Source: Croceibacterium ferulae
Lineage (GTDB): Bacteria > Pseudomonadota > Alphaproteobacteria > Sphingomonadales > Sphingomonadaceae
Length of the DNA: 64,000 bases
Reading direction: 5' to 3'
Assembly (NCBI RefSeq): GCF_003660445.1
Contig: NZ_QZVQ01000003.1
Coordinates: forward strand, 186,001 to 250,000
Shown here: positions 1 to 9,643 of the stretch, piece after piece
Layout of the letters: each line of letters opens with the position of its first letter
Numbering within the stretch: position 1 is the stretch's first letter
Position numbers and translations under genes: made by a program
Notes under the pieces: generated by a model
Told to the model about the DNA's origin: nothing
The model's input: the letters and a program-made list of their open reading frames with translations, nothing else
Database searches by the model: none

Positions 1-1
1 G

Positions 2-1849
2 TACCTGTGCGCGCCGCAGAACCGTGCCGGCCGGCCGCGCGCCTTTGGCGTGGTGCGCGACCTGTCCGTTCCGGCGGACAACCACCCGCGCCGCTCGCCC
101 GATGGCCGGCTGGAGGCGCTGGTGGAAGGGGACAATCTGGTCGTCCGGCAGGCGGATGGCAGCGCGCCCGTGCAGCTGAGCCAGGACGGATCGACCGGCG
201 AGTTCTACGACCCCGAGACGATCGCCTGGTCGCCCGACAGCCGGCACCTGATGATCTATCGCGTGCGCCCCGGCTTCCCGCGCCAGGTGCTGCGCGTGGT
301 CGCCGCGCCGGAGGATCAGCTGCAGCCTGCACTGAACACGCAGCTCTACCCCAAGCCCAGCGATCCCGTGGATCTGGAACAGCCGGTGCTGTTCGATGTG
401 ACGACCGGCCGGCAGATCGACATCGATCCGGCCCTGTTCCCCAACCCCTACTCCCTGTCGCCCCCCCGCTGGCGGCCGGACGGAAACAGCGTGGCGTTCG
501 ACTATGTCCAGCGCGGGTTCGGGCAGGCGCGGATCATCGCGGTGGATGCGCAGACCGGTCGGGCCCACGCCGCGGTCACCGAGGATACCGACACCTTCGT
601 CTATGCCGATCGCCGCTTCGCGCACGAGGTCGGGCCGGCAGGTGCGGAGATCGTCTGGGCGTCGGAGCGCGATGGTTGGAACCACCTGTATCTGATCGAC
701 GGGCGCACCGGGCGGGTGAAGAACCGGATCACGCGCGGCGACTGGGTCGTGCGCGACGTGCTGCGGGTGGACGAGGACAAGCGGCAGATCTGGTTCGCCG
801 CCAGCGGCATGAATGAAGGCGAAGACCCCTATTTCCGGCATTACTACCGCGTGGATTTCGACGGCCGCAACCTGGTGGCGCTGACGCCGGAGCCGGCGGA
901 CCACTTCGCCACTCTGTCGCCCGATGGCACGCGGCTGGTCGATACGTACTCGCGCCCCGACCTGCCCAATGTGGCGGTGCTGCGCGACGCGGCGGACGGC
1001 ACGGCGATCGCCCCGGTGACGCAGGGCGATATCACGCAGCTGACGGCCGCCGGCTTCCGCCCGCCGGAAGTGTTCACCGCCAAGGGACGCGACGGGCAGA
1101 CCGACATCTGGGGGCTGGTCGTGCGCCCGCGCGATTATGACCCCGCGCGCCGTTACCCGGTGATCGAGAACATCTATGCCGGCCCGCATGACAGCTTCGT
1201 GCCCAAGCAGTTCTGGCCCTTCGGCTACCATTCCGGCGGCGACAAGGTCATCGGCATGCAGGCGCTGGCCGATCTGGGCTTCATCGTGGTGCAGATCGAC
1301 GGGATGGGCACGGCCAACCGGTCCAAAGCGTTCCACGATGTCGCGTGGCACAATCTGAAGGATTCCGGCTTTCCGGACCGTATCGCCTGGCACCGGGCGC
1401 TGGCGGCACGCGACCCGTCCTACGATATCGAGCGGGTCGGCATCTACGGCGCCTCCGCCGGCGGGCAGAGCACGCTGAACGCGCTGCTGTTCCACAATGA
1501 TTTCTACAAGGCGGGCGTCGCCTATGCGGGGTGTTACGACAACCGCATGGACAAGATCAGCTGGAACGAACAGTGGCTCGGCTGGCCGGTGAACGACAGC
1601 TATGCCGCGGCCTCGGGCGTGGACAACGCCCCGCTGCTGCAGGGCGACCTGCTGCTGATCGTGGGGGAGCAGGACAGCAATGTGGACCCGGCCTCCACCA
1701 TGCAGGTGGTCGATGCGCTGATCCGGGCCGACAAGGACTTCGACCTGCTGGTCGTCCCCGGCGGCGAACACAGTGTGGGCCGGTCGAGCGGCCCGATCGA
1801 CTATGTCACGCGGCGCCAGTTCGAGTTCTTCGTGCGCGCCCTGCAATAG
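2..1849 (+). CDS. S9 family prolyl oligopeptidase (dipeptidyl peptidase IV type), 5' end outside window
   Basis: Serine exopeptidase that removes N-terminal dipeptides, usually after proline, probably in the periplasm. The reading frame is open from the first bases, so the start and any signal peptide lie upstream. The first two thirds resemble the DPP IV beta-propeller, with repeated SPDG-like strands. The last third is an alpha/beta hydrolase. The nucleophile sits in the motif GASAGG (Ser codon 1454-1456), the acid in EQDSNVD and the base in GGEHSVG, which is the Ser-Asp-His order of family S9. The next gene starts 25 bases downstream and is likely cotranscribed. Family assignment is firm. 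The substrate is inferred, but the proline-directed M24 peptidase in the same island fits. Confidence 0.9.
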   Translation, partial: YLCAPQNRAGRPRAFGVVRDLSVPADNHPRRSPDGRLEALVEGDNLVVRQADGSAPVQLSQDGSTGEFYDPETIAWSPDSRHLMIYRVRPGFPRQVLRVVAAPEDQLQPALNTQLYPKPSDPVDLEQPVLFDVTTGRQIDIDPALFPNPYSLSPPRWRPDGNSVAFDYVQRGFGQARIIAVDAQTGRAHAAVTEDTDTFVYADRRFAHEVGPAGAEIVWASERDGWNHLYLIDGRTGRVKNRITRGDWVVRDVLRVDEDKRQIWFAASGMNEGEDPYFRHYYRVDFDGRNLVALTPEPADHFATLSPDGTRLVDTYSRPDLPNVAVLRDAADGTAIAPVTQGDITQLTAAGFRPPEVFTAKGRDGQTDIWGLVVRPRDYDPARRYPVIENIYAGPHDSFVPKQFWPFGYHSGGDKVIGMQALADLGFIVVQIDGMGTANRSKAFHDVAWHNLKDSGFPDRIAWHRALAARDPSYDIERVGIYGASAGGQSTLNALLFHNDFYKAGVAYAGCYDNRMDKISWNEQWLGWPVNDSYAAASGVDNAPLLQGDLLLIVGEQDSNVDPASTMQVVDALIRADKDFDLLVVPGGEHSVGRSSGPIDYVTRRQFEFFVRALQ

Positions 1850-1874
1850 GCCCAACCCCCGCCGGAGAGACGCA

Positions 1875-4800
1875 TTGACCAACCTGATCGGCAAGTCCGC
1901 CGCCTGCACAGCCATGGCGCTGGTCCTGTTCGCCGGCGCCATGCCCGCTGCAGCGCAGGTCGATCCTGTCGAATGGGAACAGCCGCAGGTCATCCGCCAG
2001 GGCGCGGAGCCCATGCACACCACCTTCGCCGGCTTCGACAGCCGCGCGGGCGCCCTGTCCGGCGATGTGACGCAATCACCCTGGCACCTGTCGCTGGACG
2101 GTGCGTGGCAGGTCCATCTGTCGCCCGATCCGGCAAGCCGCCCGGCCGATTTCCACCAGCCCGACTATGACGCCAGCGGCTGGGCCACCATGCCGGTGCC
2201 GGGGATCCTGCAGGCGGAGGGGCATGGCCGCGCGGTGTTCGTGGGCAGCGGATACCCCTTCCCTCGCAACCAGCCCTTCATCGACCATGCGCTGAACGAG
2301 GTGGCGTCCTACCGCCGGGAGATCGAGCTGCCCGAACACTTCGATGGCCGCCGGCTGCTGCTGACGGTCGGCGCGGCGGGCGCGGCCTATTACCTGTGGG
2401 TCAACGGGCAGCGGGTCGGCTATTCGGAAGATTCCAAGCTGCCGGCGGAATTCGACGTGACCGCGCAGATGCAGCCCGGCCGCAATGTGGTGGCGATCGA
2501 ACTCTACCGCTGGGCCGATGGCAGCTATCTGGAGGATCAGGATTTCTGGCGCGTCAACGGAATCGAACGATCCGTCACGCTCTATGCCGCGCCGCCCACC
2601 CACATCCGCGACCTGGTGATCGATGCCGGGCTGAAGAACGGCTATCGCGACGGCACGCTGAAGGTCGCGGTCGATCTCGGCGGGAGGACGGCGCCGATGC
2701 GGGTGCGCGCCACGGTGCTGGATGGCACGCGCGAGGTGCTGGTGCGGGACGCCCGGATGCGCAACGGCACGGCCGAACTCGCCGCCACCGTGCCGGCCGT
2801 GCGCAGCTGGTCGGCAGAGGCGCCCAATCTCTACGCCCTGCTGGTGGAGCTGTTGGACCGCGACGGCCGCGTGGTGGAGGCGACCAGCCGCCGCATCGGC
2901 TTCCGCACGGTCGAGATCGCCGATGGCGAGGTGCAGGTGAACGGCCGGCGCGTCACCATCCGCGGCGTCAACCGGCACGAACATGACCCGCACACCTTCC
3001 GCATCGTGTCGGAAGAGACGATGCGGCGCGACATCGCCCTGATGAAGGCGGCCAATGTGAACGCCGTGCGCACCAGCCATTATCCCAACGATCCGCGCTG
3101 GTACGACCTGGCCGACGAATACGGCCTGTACCTGATGGACGAGGCCAATATCGAGAGCCACGGCTATCTCAGCGCGTCGCAGCAGCGGGACAACGACCCA
3201 TCCGTGCTGCTGGGCAACGATCCGGACTGGCGCGCTGCCCATCTGGATCGCGTGGCCCGCATGGTGCAGCGGGACCGCAACCATCCTTCGATCATCTTCT
3301 GGTCGCTCGGCAACGAGACCGGCATCGGCGACAGCTTCGAAGCGGCCGCGAAATGGGTGAAGCAGAACGATCCCTCGCGGCTCGTCAGCTTCCTGGGCTG
3401 GAGCATGAGCGGGTGGCGCCATCCGGTGAACACCTATGTCGACATCTTCGCACCGATGTATGACGACGTGCCCAAGCTGCTCGACTATGCGCGCGACCCG
3501 GCCTTCACGCAGCCGCTGATCATGTCCGAATATGCCCATGCGATGGGCAACAGCCTGGGCGATATTGCCGGCTATTGGGATGCGATGCGCAGCCATCCCA
3601 AGCTGCAGGGCGGCTTTGTGTGGGACTGGGTGGACCAGACGATGCTGCTGAACGATGATGACGGGCGGCCTTACTGGGCGCAGGGCGTGGACTTCGACCC
3701 AAACCCGGACGCGCCCGGCGTGCATGGCGACAGCAGCCCGGTTGGTGACGGCGTGATCCAGGCGGATCGCACGCCCGACCCGGAATATTTCGAACTCGCC
3801 CATGTGCAGGCGCCGATCACCTTCGTGCAGGACGATGCCGGGTGGCGGGTTGTGAACCGGCACGATCACATCGACCTGTCCGCTTTCGCGCTGGAATGGG
3901 CGCTGCTGGAAGACGGCGCGGAAATTGCGCGCGGCGCGCTGCCCACGCCGGAGGTTCCGCCCGGCGGCAGTGCCCCGCTGGCCGTTCCCGTGCCGCCGGC
4001 ACGCGACCCTCTGGCGGAGCGGCGGCTGGTGCTGCGCGCGGTGGCGCAAGACGGGGCAGTGCCTATGCTGCCCGCCGGCCATGTCGTCGGCTGGGAGCAG
4101 TTCGCCCTGGGCACCCCGCCCGCCGCGACGTTGCCCGCGGGCGCTGTCCAGCCCATTGCCGTGAAGGACGGCTGGCGGCTGGCGGCCAATGGCGCCACGC
4201 TGGAGATCGACGGCACCACCGGCCTGCTGCGCAGCTACACACAGGGCGCCGCTGTGCTGCTGACCGGCGGCGCGCCCAATTTCTGGCGCGCACCGACCGA
4301 CAACGATATCGGCGCCGGCGTGCCGAAGAGCCATGCGATGTGGCAGCACTTCTCCGCCAATCGCCAGGTCGAGGCGGTGGAGCGGGACGGAGCCGGAATC
4401 GTCGTGCGGCACAATATGGGCGTGGGGTCGGTCAGGACTGTGACTCGCTGGACCATGGCGGCGGACGGTACGGTGGGGGTGACGCTGCAGTTCGATCCGC
4501 TGCGCGATACCCTGCCCGATCCGCTGCGCATCGGCCTGGCGTTCGAAACGCCCCCGGCGCTGGACCAGGTGGAATGGCATGGCCGCGGCCCGCACGAGAC
4601 CTATGCCGATCGCGCCACCAGCGGTCTGATCGCGCGCTGGAGCGGGGCGCTCGCGGACCAGTTTCACGATTATGCCCGGCCGCAGGAAAGCGGCAACAAG
4701 ACGGATGTGCGCTGGATCGCGCTGACCGGCGGCACGGGAGATGGCTTGCGCATCACCGGCATGCGGCCGCTCTCGGTCAACGCGCTGGCCTTCCCCTATG

Positions 4801-5000
4801 CCGATCTGGCGGAACAGGCGCCAGGCAAGGCGCGCAGTGCTGACATCCGCCCGCACGGCAACGGCACCCTGCTGGTGGACATGGCGCAGGCCGGCGTTGG
4901 CGGCGATACCGGGTGGAACCTAGACGGGCGGCCGCACATGCCGTTCCGCATCCCGCTGGCACCCGCGCAATTCTCCTTCACCATCGGCCGCGCGGACTGA
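1875..5000 (+). CDS. Exported glycoside hydrolase family 2 beta-galactosidase
   Basis: Hydrolyses terminal beta-D-galactosides. The 1041 residues follow the LacZ plan: sugar-binding and jelly-roll domains (about 30-340), TIM barrel (about 345-640), then the small-chain region. The acid/base is Glu481 in SLGNETG and the nucleophile Glu552 in MSEYAHAMGNS, both canonical. I chose a TTG start because GGAGAG lies about 6 bases upstream and the first 28 residues then form a clean signal peptide ending in AAAQ. Upstream ATG codons in this frame lie inside the S9 gene. Export suggests a periplasmic or surface enzyme, unlike cytoplasmic LacZ. It may act on plant or algal galactosides, which is inference. 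A strong terminator follows the stop. Confidence 0.92.
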   Translation: MTNLIGKSAACTAMALVLFAGAMPAAAQVDPVEWEQPQVIRQGAEPMHTTFAGFDSRAGALSGDVTQSPWHLSLDGAWQVHLSPDPASRPADFHQPDYDASGWATMPVPGILQAEGHGRAVFVGSGYPFPRNQPFIDHALNEVASYRREIELPEHFDGRRLLLTVGAAGAAYYLWVNGQRVGYSEDSKLPAEFDVTAQMQPGRNVVAIELYRWADGSYLEDQDFWRVNGIERSVTLYAAPPTHIRDLVIDAGLKNGYRDGTLKVAVDLGGRTAPMRVRATVLDGTREVLVRDARMRNGTAELAATVPAVRSWSAEAPNLYALLVELLDRDGRVVEATSRRIGFRTVEIADGEVQVNGRRVTIRGVNRHEHDPHTFRIVSEETMRRDIALMKAANVNAVRTSHYPNDPRWYDLADEYGLYLMDEANIESHGYLSASQQRDNDPSVLLGNDPDWRAAHLDRVARMVQRDRNHPSIIFWSLGNETGIGDSFEAAAKWVKQNDPSRLVSFLGWSMSGWRHPVNTYVDIFAPMYDDVPKLLDYARDPAFTQPLIMSEYAHAMGNSLGDIAGYWDAMRSHPKLQGGFVWDWVDQTMLLNDDDGRPYWAQGVDFDPNPDAPGVHGDSSPVGDGVIQADRTPDPEYFELAHVQAPITFVQDDAGWRVVNRHDHIDLSAFALEWALLEDGAEIARGALPTPEVPPGGSAPLAVPVPPARDPLAERRLVLRAVAQDGAVPMLPAGHVVGWEQFALGTPPAATLPAGAVQPIAVKDGWRLAANGATLEIDGTTGLLRSYTQGAAVLLTGGAPNFWRAPTDNDIGAGVPKSHAMWQHFSANRQVEAVERDGAGIVVRHNMGVGSVRTVTRWTMAADGTVGVTLQFDPLRDTLPDPLRIGLAFETPPALDQVEWHGRGPHETYADRATSGLIARWSGALADQFHDYARPQESGNKTDVRWIALTGGTGDGLRITGMRPLSVNALAFPYADLAEQAPGKARSADIRPHGNGTLLVDMAQAGVGGDTGWNLDGRPHMPFRIPLAPAQFSFTIGRAD

Positions 5001-5016
5001 TCACCCCCTGGATGCA

Positions 5017-5055
5017 GAAAAGCCCGCCCGGTCCTGAGACCGGGCGGGCTTTCTT
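5017..5055. terminator. Bidirectional rho-independent terminator
   Basis: A perfect 13-bp stem (5021-5033 with 5038-5050) closes on a CTGA tetraloop. It has an A-run on the left and TTTCTT on the right. It lies between two convergent genes, the beta-galactosidase (+) and the TonB-dependent receptor (-), so it can end both transcripts. Confidence 0.9.
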
Positions 5056-5083
5056 CCGTGGCGCGACCCGCGGGGTTCGTGGA

Positions 5084-8026
5084 TCAGAAGTTGGCGGTGA
5101 ACCCAAAGAACACCGTGCGGCCCAGCGGGTCGAACACGCCCGGATAGGTGTTGCCGTTGCCGAAGGTCTGCAGCAGCCCGGCCGCCAGGGCCGGCGGGTC
5201 GAGATCGAACACATTGTTCACGCCGGCGCGCAGCACGAAATTGTCGGCGAAGGGCTGGTTCAACGTCAGGTCGATGTAGTTGTAATCCTTGATCCGGCTG
5301 TTCACCACCGTCTGCGGCGCGTTCAGCAGGGGATTGTCGGTCAGGCTGGACAGGTCCGTGCCGCCCAGGTGCCGCCAGGACACCGATACCAGCGTCTCGC
5401 TGGGCGCGGTGTAGCTGAAGCGGGCGACGTGGCGCCATTCGGGCGAAGGCTGGCCGCAAGTGTAGCCGAACAGGCCCTTGCAGTCATAGGAGCCGACACC
5501 CGGCACCGGCTCCGCCACCTGGTCGATCAGGTAGGTTCCGACCAGGCTGATGGCCAGGCTGCCAGCCTCGCCGATGTCGAAGCCGTAATCGGCCACGATA
5601 TCGATGCCCGACGTTTTCAGATAGCCGGTGTTCAGCGTGGTGGAGCGGACAAAGCCCGCATTCTGCCCGAACAATGCGCCCGAGCGCGGATCGCGCGACA
5701 GCAGGTTGCAGAAGAACGGATCGCCGGTCGCCGCACACCGGCCGATCGACAGCGACGGGGCGATGGTGCCGATATAGTCCTGCACCTTGATGTTGTAGTA
5801 ATCGACCGACAGCGAGAAGCCGCGCAGCGCCCGCGGCGTCAGCACGAAGCCGGCCGTATAGGTGTCGGCCGTTTCCGGCTTCAGCGCGATGTTGCCGCCC
5901 CCCAGGGCCGAGCAGGTGTCCGCCGGACATTCCACGATGCGGCCATATTGCGCCGCCGTGACCCCGGTCAGCTGGCAGATCTCCAGCGAGGCGGTGGGGT
6001 TGGAGCCGGAGCACGGATCCTGTGCGGCGACGTTGCCCACCGTCTGCGCGGCGAACAGTTCGCCCACATTGGGCGCGCGGATCGCGTGGTTGTAGCTGGC
6101 CCGCAGGCGCAGGTCGCTGACCAGCTGCCAGCTGAGCTCCCCCTTGTACGTCCAGACATTGTAGGAGGACGAGAACCCGGTCGAGCCCTGTTCGTTGTCA
6201 TAGGCGGAGTAGCGCAGGCCGCCATTGATCGACAGCGACTGGAAGAACGGCCGATCCTCTATCAGCGGGATCTCGATCTCGCCAAAGGCCTCCGTCACGG
6301 AGATGACGCCGTCGGACGGCCGCGTGCCGTTCTGCTGCGCGACCTCGTCCGCCGTGAAGTCCAGCGTCTCGCGCCGCCGCTCCGCGCCCAGCGCGATGCC
6401 GACGCCGGTGGAGGCGAAGGGCGAGGTGACCCCCAGTTCGCCCAGGTCGCCGCTCAGCGAGCCGGAGAACACTTCCAGCGCATTGCGCGACGCGGTGTTG
6501 CTGTCGGTGAACAGATAGGCGGTCTGCTCCTCCGTCACGCCGTAGGGTTGCCACACATTGACCGGTACGCAGTCCGGATCCGATCCGTCGATCACGGAGC
6601 GGCAGGTCGGCGTGCCGTTCACGTCGATCACGTTCAGGGCGCGGCCGGCGCGGACCTGGTTCACGTCGTTGAGGTAGGTTTCCTTGAACTTGACCAGCGA
6701 ATACAGGTAATTGACGTCATAGCTGAAGCCGCTGCCCAAATCGCCGCGAACACCGGCGGTGTAGCGGTAATCGTTATAACGCAGATTGTCCCGCCGCGGG
6801 GTGACGGTCGTGCGGTACGCGACCAGCGCATCCTGCGTAGTGTTCGTGCCAGCGTCCGGGCCGCAGATCGCCGTCAGTTGGGCGGCATTGGCCAGCGGGT
6901 TGTTGCACGAGATCGGGAAGGCGGTGCCCAGCCAGATGCCGGACGGCGCGACCTGCGAGAACGTCTGGTCGTTCATGTACATGAAGCTGCCGTACAGCTC
7001 TGCCGCCTCGGTCAGCTCGAACCGGCCGAACCCGCCGGCAACGATACGCTCCCCCGGCCGTTGGAAGTAGACGTCGGGCGCGTAATTATACGCATATTCG
7101 TTGCTGTAGGGCACCACCGTCGGGCTGCCGTCGATGTTGTTGACCAACGTCTGGCCTTGCAGCGGGCTGTTTTCCGACAAGGGTACGAAGGAACCATACG
7201 GCGTGTTGCTGGACCCGCCGCAGAACAGTTCCGTGCCGTTGTTCTGGTCCTGCAAGGCGCAGGCGGACACGTCACGGCTGGACTGGCGCACGGGAGCGAT
7301 GTTGCGGTAGCCGAAGTAGCCGGTCAGGTTGCCACGACCGCCGGCGAAGTTCTTGCCGGCGGCAATGGTGATGTCCTGCTTCGCGCCATCGTCCACCGTG
7401 GACGGGGCCAGTTCGAAGCCCCGCTCGCGCACGATGCTGCGGATCGCCTCGTTATTGTTGTCGTGCTGCGCGAAGCCGGCCTGCGCATCGATCCGGATGC
7501 CGTCCAGATCCTTCTTCAGGACGAAGTTGACGACGCCGGACAGCGCGTCGGAGCCGTAGACGGCGGAAGCGCCACCCGTCAGCACATCGACCCGCTCCAC
7601 CAGCGCGCTGGGGATCAGGTTGAGGTTGACCGCCTGCGTGGGCATCAGGCGCTGCCCGTCCACGAGCGTCAGCACGCGGTTGGAACCCAAGTTGCGCAGG
7701 TTGATGCGCGACGTGCCGTCAGACCCGTTGGACACGTTCTCGTTCGCGTCGGCGGTGAACTGCGGCAGGCGGTTCAACACCTGCTCCACCCCCAGCGCAC
7801 CCTGATACCGGATCTCTTCGGACGACACGACCGTCTGCGGGCTGTTGCTTTCCAGATCGGCGCGCCGGATGCGGGTCCCGGTGACGATGATGTCACCGCC
7901 GGAGGTCGCGTTCTCGGCGGACACCGTGGGGCCGATGGATGCAGGTGCTTCCTGGGCCTGGGCACCACCGGCAATCAGCGCGGTGAGCGCCACAGCGCAA
8001 CAAAATTTCCCTCGATGTCCCCGCAT
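5084..8026 (-). CDS. TonB-dependent outer-membrane receptor
   Basis: Energy-coupled outer-membrane importer of 980 residues. A signal peptide ending in GAQAQ is followed by the start of a plug domain (DIIVTGTRIRR). The plug carries the LVDGQRLMPT motif and a 22-strand barrel follows, ending in a C-terminal Phe (FGFTANF), the usual Omp assembly signal. Several paired cysteines fall in predicted outer loops. The start ATG has GAGGAG 8 bases upstream. The promoter and a GTATAC palindrome lie just upstream. It belongs to the large group common in sphingomonads, whose substrates cannot be read from sequence. The adjacent permease, peptidases and shared operator suggest peptides, by inference. Confidence 0.93.
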   Translation of the reverse strand: MRGHRGKFCCAVALTALIAGGAQAQEAPASIGPTVSAENATSGGDIIVTGTRIRRADLESNSPQTVVSSEEIRYQGALGVEQVLNRLPQFTADANENVSNGSDGTSRINLRNLGSNRVLTLVDGQRLMPTQAVNLNLIPSALVERVDVLTGGASAVYGSDALSGVVNFVLKKDLDGIRIDAQAGFAQHDNNNEAIRSIVRERGFELAPSTVDDGAKQDITIAAGKNFAGGRGNLTGYFGYRNIAPVRQSSRDVSACALQDQNNGTELFCGGSSNTPYGSFVPLSENSPLQGQTLVNNIDGSPTVVPYSNEYAYNYAPDVYFQRPGERIVAGGFGRFELTEAAELYGSFMYMNDQTFSQVAPSGIWLGTAFPISCNNPLANAAQLTAICGPDAGTNTTQDALVAYRTTVTPRRDNLRYNDYRYTAGVRGDLGSGFSYDVNYLYSLVKFKETYLNDVNQVRAGRALNVIDVNGTPTCRSVIDGSDPDCVPVNVWQPYGVTEEQTAYLFTDSNTASRNALEVFSGSLSGDLGELGVTSPFASTGVGIALGAERRRETLDFTADEVAQQNGTRPSDGVISVTEAFGEIEIPLIEDRPFFQSLSINGGLRYSAYDNEQGSTGFSSSYNVWTYKGELSWQLVSDLRLRASYNHAIRAPNVGELFAAQTVGNVAAQDPCSGSNPTASLEICQLTGVTAAQYGRIVECPADTCSALGGGNIALKPETADTYTAGFVLTPRALRGFSLSVDYYNIKVQDYIGTIAPSLSIGRCAATGDPFFCNLLSRDPRSGALFGQNAGFVRSTTLNTGYLKTSGIDIVADYGFDIGEAGSLAISLVGTYLIDQVAEPVPGVGSYDCKGLFGYTCGQPSPEWRHVARFSYTAPSETLVSVSWRHLGGTDLSSLTDNPLLNAPQTVVNSRIKDYNYIDLTLNQPFADNFVLRAGVNNVFDLDPPALAAGLLQTFGNGNTYPGVFDPLGRTVFFGFTANF

Positions 8027-8054
8027 GTGCTCGACTCCTCCATGAGATGGCCGA

Positions 8055-8083
8055 TTTATGCAGAACTGTAGTCTTTATGTCAA
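8055..8083 (-). promoter_or_regulatory. Sigma-70-like promoter of the TonB-dependent receptor
   Basis: On the minus strand a perfect -35 TTGACA (8078-8083) is followed by a 17-base spacer and a -10 CATAAA (8055-8060), which matches 4 of 6 consensus positions. The start codon is about 30 bases downstream. The GTATAC palindrome at 8088-8095 abuts the -35 element. Confidence 0.65.
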
Positions 8084-8087
8084 ATAC

Positions 8088-8095
8088 CGTATACG
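8088..8095. promoter_or_regulatory. Candidate GntR operator, copy 1 (CGTATACG)
   Basis: An 8-base palindrome, CGTATACG, lies 4 bases upstream of the -35 box of the TonB receptor promoter. The same core recurs at 10435-10440 and 12942-12949. FCD-type GntR regulators commonly bind short palindromes centred on GTATAC-like cores, and such a gene lies at 9644-10303. Confidence 0.6.
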
Positions 8096-8203
8096 AAATA
8101 CATAACCGAGCGTGTGGAGGGTGTTGCTCCTTCACACCACATCCCCGCCGCGACTGCGCGCGGCGGGAAATTCGGAAAAGCCTGTCGTGGTCGAATTCTC
8201 GTC

Positions 8204-9619
8204 TCAGGCCGCTGCAGCATCCTGCCGCTCGACGCTGCGACCGCGGCCGTACAGGAAGTAGGCCAGCAGCCCGATGCCGTTCCAAGCCGCGAAGCGCACC
8301 AGCGTGCTGTCCGGCAGGCTGAACAGCAGATAGGCGCAGCCCAGGATGGTCATGATGCCGACCAGATAGGGCTGCGGACAGCGAAACAGGCGCGGGATCT
8401 CGGGCGAGCGGCGGCGCAGGATCATCAGGCACGCGCCCACCGCCATGAAGGCGACCAGCGTGCCGGCATTGGCCAGCTCCGCGATCTCGTCCAGCCGGAA
8501 GATGCCGGCGATTACCGCGATGGAGACGCCCGTCATCAGCGTGATCCGCGTCGGCGCCCCGGTCCGGGGGCTGATCGTTGCCAGCGAACGGGGAAGCAGG
8601 CCGTCACGCGCCATGACGAAGAAGACGCGGCTCTGCCCGTACATCATGACCAGGATGACGGAGGGCAGCGCCACGATGGCCGCCAAGGCGACCAGATAGG
8701 CGGCGAGCGGCTGATCCAGGCTGCGCAGCACCAGCGCCAGCGGCTCCGGCGAATTGGCGAGCAGCTGGAACGGGGTGGCCCCGATCGCGGCGATCGCCAC
8801 GGCCATGTAGATCACGGTGCAGGCCGCCATCGATCCGATGATGCCGATGGTCAGATCGCGCTTGGGGTTCTTCGCCTCCTCCGCCGAAGTGGCGACCGCA
8901 TCGAAGCCGTAGAACGCAAAGAAGACGATCGCCGCAGCCGCCATCACGCCGCGCTTCTGCCCGTCCACTTCCGTACTGCCGAAGCCATAGGGCATGAAGG
9001 GTTGCAGATTGTCCGCCTGGAAGGCCGGCAGGGCGATGATGACGAAAACGGACAGCGCGGCCAGCTTGATGATCACCAGCACGATGTTGAGCGTGGCGCT
9101 TTCGCGCGTGCCCGCGATCAGCATGCCCATCACCCCCAGCGCCACCAGTACCGCCGGCAGGTTGATGATTCCGCCCCCATGCGGCCCCACCAGCAAGGCC
9201 TGCGGCAGATCCAGGCCGGCCGATTGCATCCAGCCGACCAGATAACCTGACCAGCCGACCGCCACCGTGGAACAGGCCAGCGAATATTCCAGGATCAGGC
9301 TCCAGCCCACGATCCAGGCGATCCCTTCGCCCATCGCGACATAGCTGAAGGTGTAGGCGCTGCCGGCAGCCGGGATCAGCGTGGCCATTTCGGCATAAGC
9401 GAGCGCCGCACAGGCGCAGACCGCGCCGGCAATGGCAAAGGCCAGGATCACCGCGGGCCCGGCGCGTTCGGCGCCCACGCCGGTCAGGGTATAGATGCCG
9501 GTGCCGACGATCGCCCCCACGCCCAGGGCAATCAGGTGGGGCCAGCTCAGGGTCTTGGAGAGGGAATGCCGGGAGTCCCGCTGGGCGAGCTTCTCGATCG
9601 ATTTACGCGGTCCGAACAT
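8204..9619 (-). CDS. APC-superfamily amino-acid permease
   Basis: Inner-membrane secondary transporter for amino acids, 471 residues with about 12 hydrophobic segments. TM1 begins LGVGAIVGTGIYTLTG, the substrate-binding G-I-G type turn typical of the cationic amino-acid transporter/YfnA branch. The start ATG is preceded by GAGGGG. It lies 24 bases downstream of the GntR gene on the same strand and is probably cotranscribed with it. The TonB receptor downstream has its own promoter. Likely role: uptake of amino acids released by the neighbouring peptidases. The exact substrate is unknown. Confidence 0.9.
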   Translation of the reverse strand: MFGPRKSIEKLAQRDSRHSLSKTLSWPHLIALGVGAIVGTGIYTLTGVGAERAGPAVILAFAIAGAVCACAALAYAEMATLIPAAGSAYTFSYVAMGEGIAWIVGWSLILEYSLACSTVAVGWSGYLVGWMQSAGLDLPQALLVGPHGGGIINLPAVLVALGVMGMLIAGTRESATLNIVLVIIKLAALSVFVIIALPAFQADNLQPFMPYGFGSTEVDGQKRGVMAAAAIVFFAFYGFDAVATSAEEAKNPKRDLTIGIIGSMAACTVIYMAVAIAAIGATPFQLLANSPEPLALVLRSLDQPLAAYLVALAAIVALPSVILVMMYGQSRVFFVMARDGLLPRSLATISPRTGAPTRITLMTGVSIAVIAGIFRLDEIAELANAGTLVAFMAVGACLMILRRRSPEIPRLFRCPQPYLVGIMTILGCAYLLFSLPDSTLVRFAAWNGIGLLAYFLYGRGRSVERQDAAAA

Positions 9620-9643
9620 GTAATCCCCTCGGCAGGTGCTGGC

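Noticed and set aside
2076-4856. Very long minus-strand open frame opposite the beta-galactosidase gene (926 codons)
   Set aside because: It mirrors the GC-rich codon pattern of the plus-strand gene, has no domain and is rich in His and Arg as expected for a complement frame. The plus-strand GH2 motifs are decisive.
4913-8071. Long plus-strand frame opposite the TonB receptor (1052 codons)
   Set aside because: It reads as repeated V-R-A-G-Q-like complement of the barrel gene, crosses a strong terminator and shows no signal or domain.
8114-9250. Plus-strand frame opposite the amino-acid permease (378 codons)
   Set aside because: Composition is that of a complement frame (Gln, Asp, Arg and His rich), while the minus-strand gene has a clear transporter pattern.
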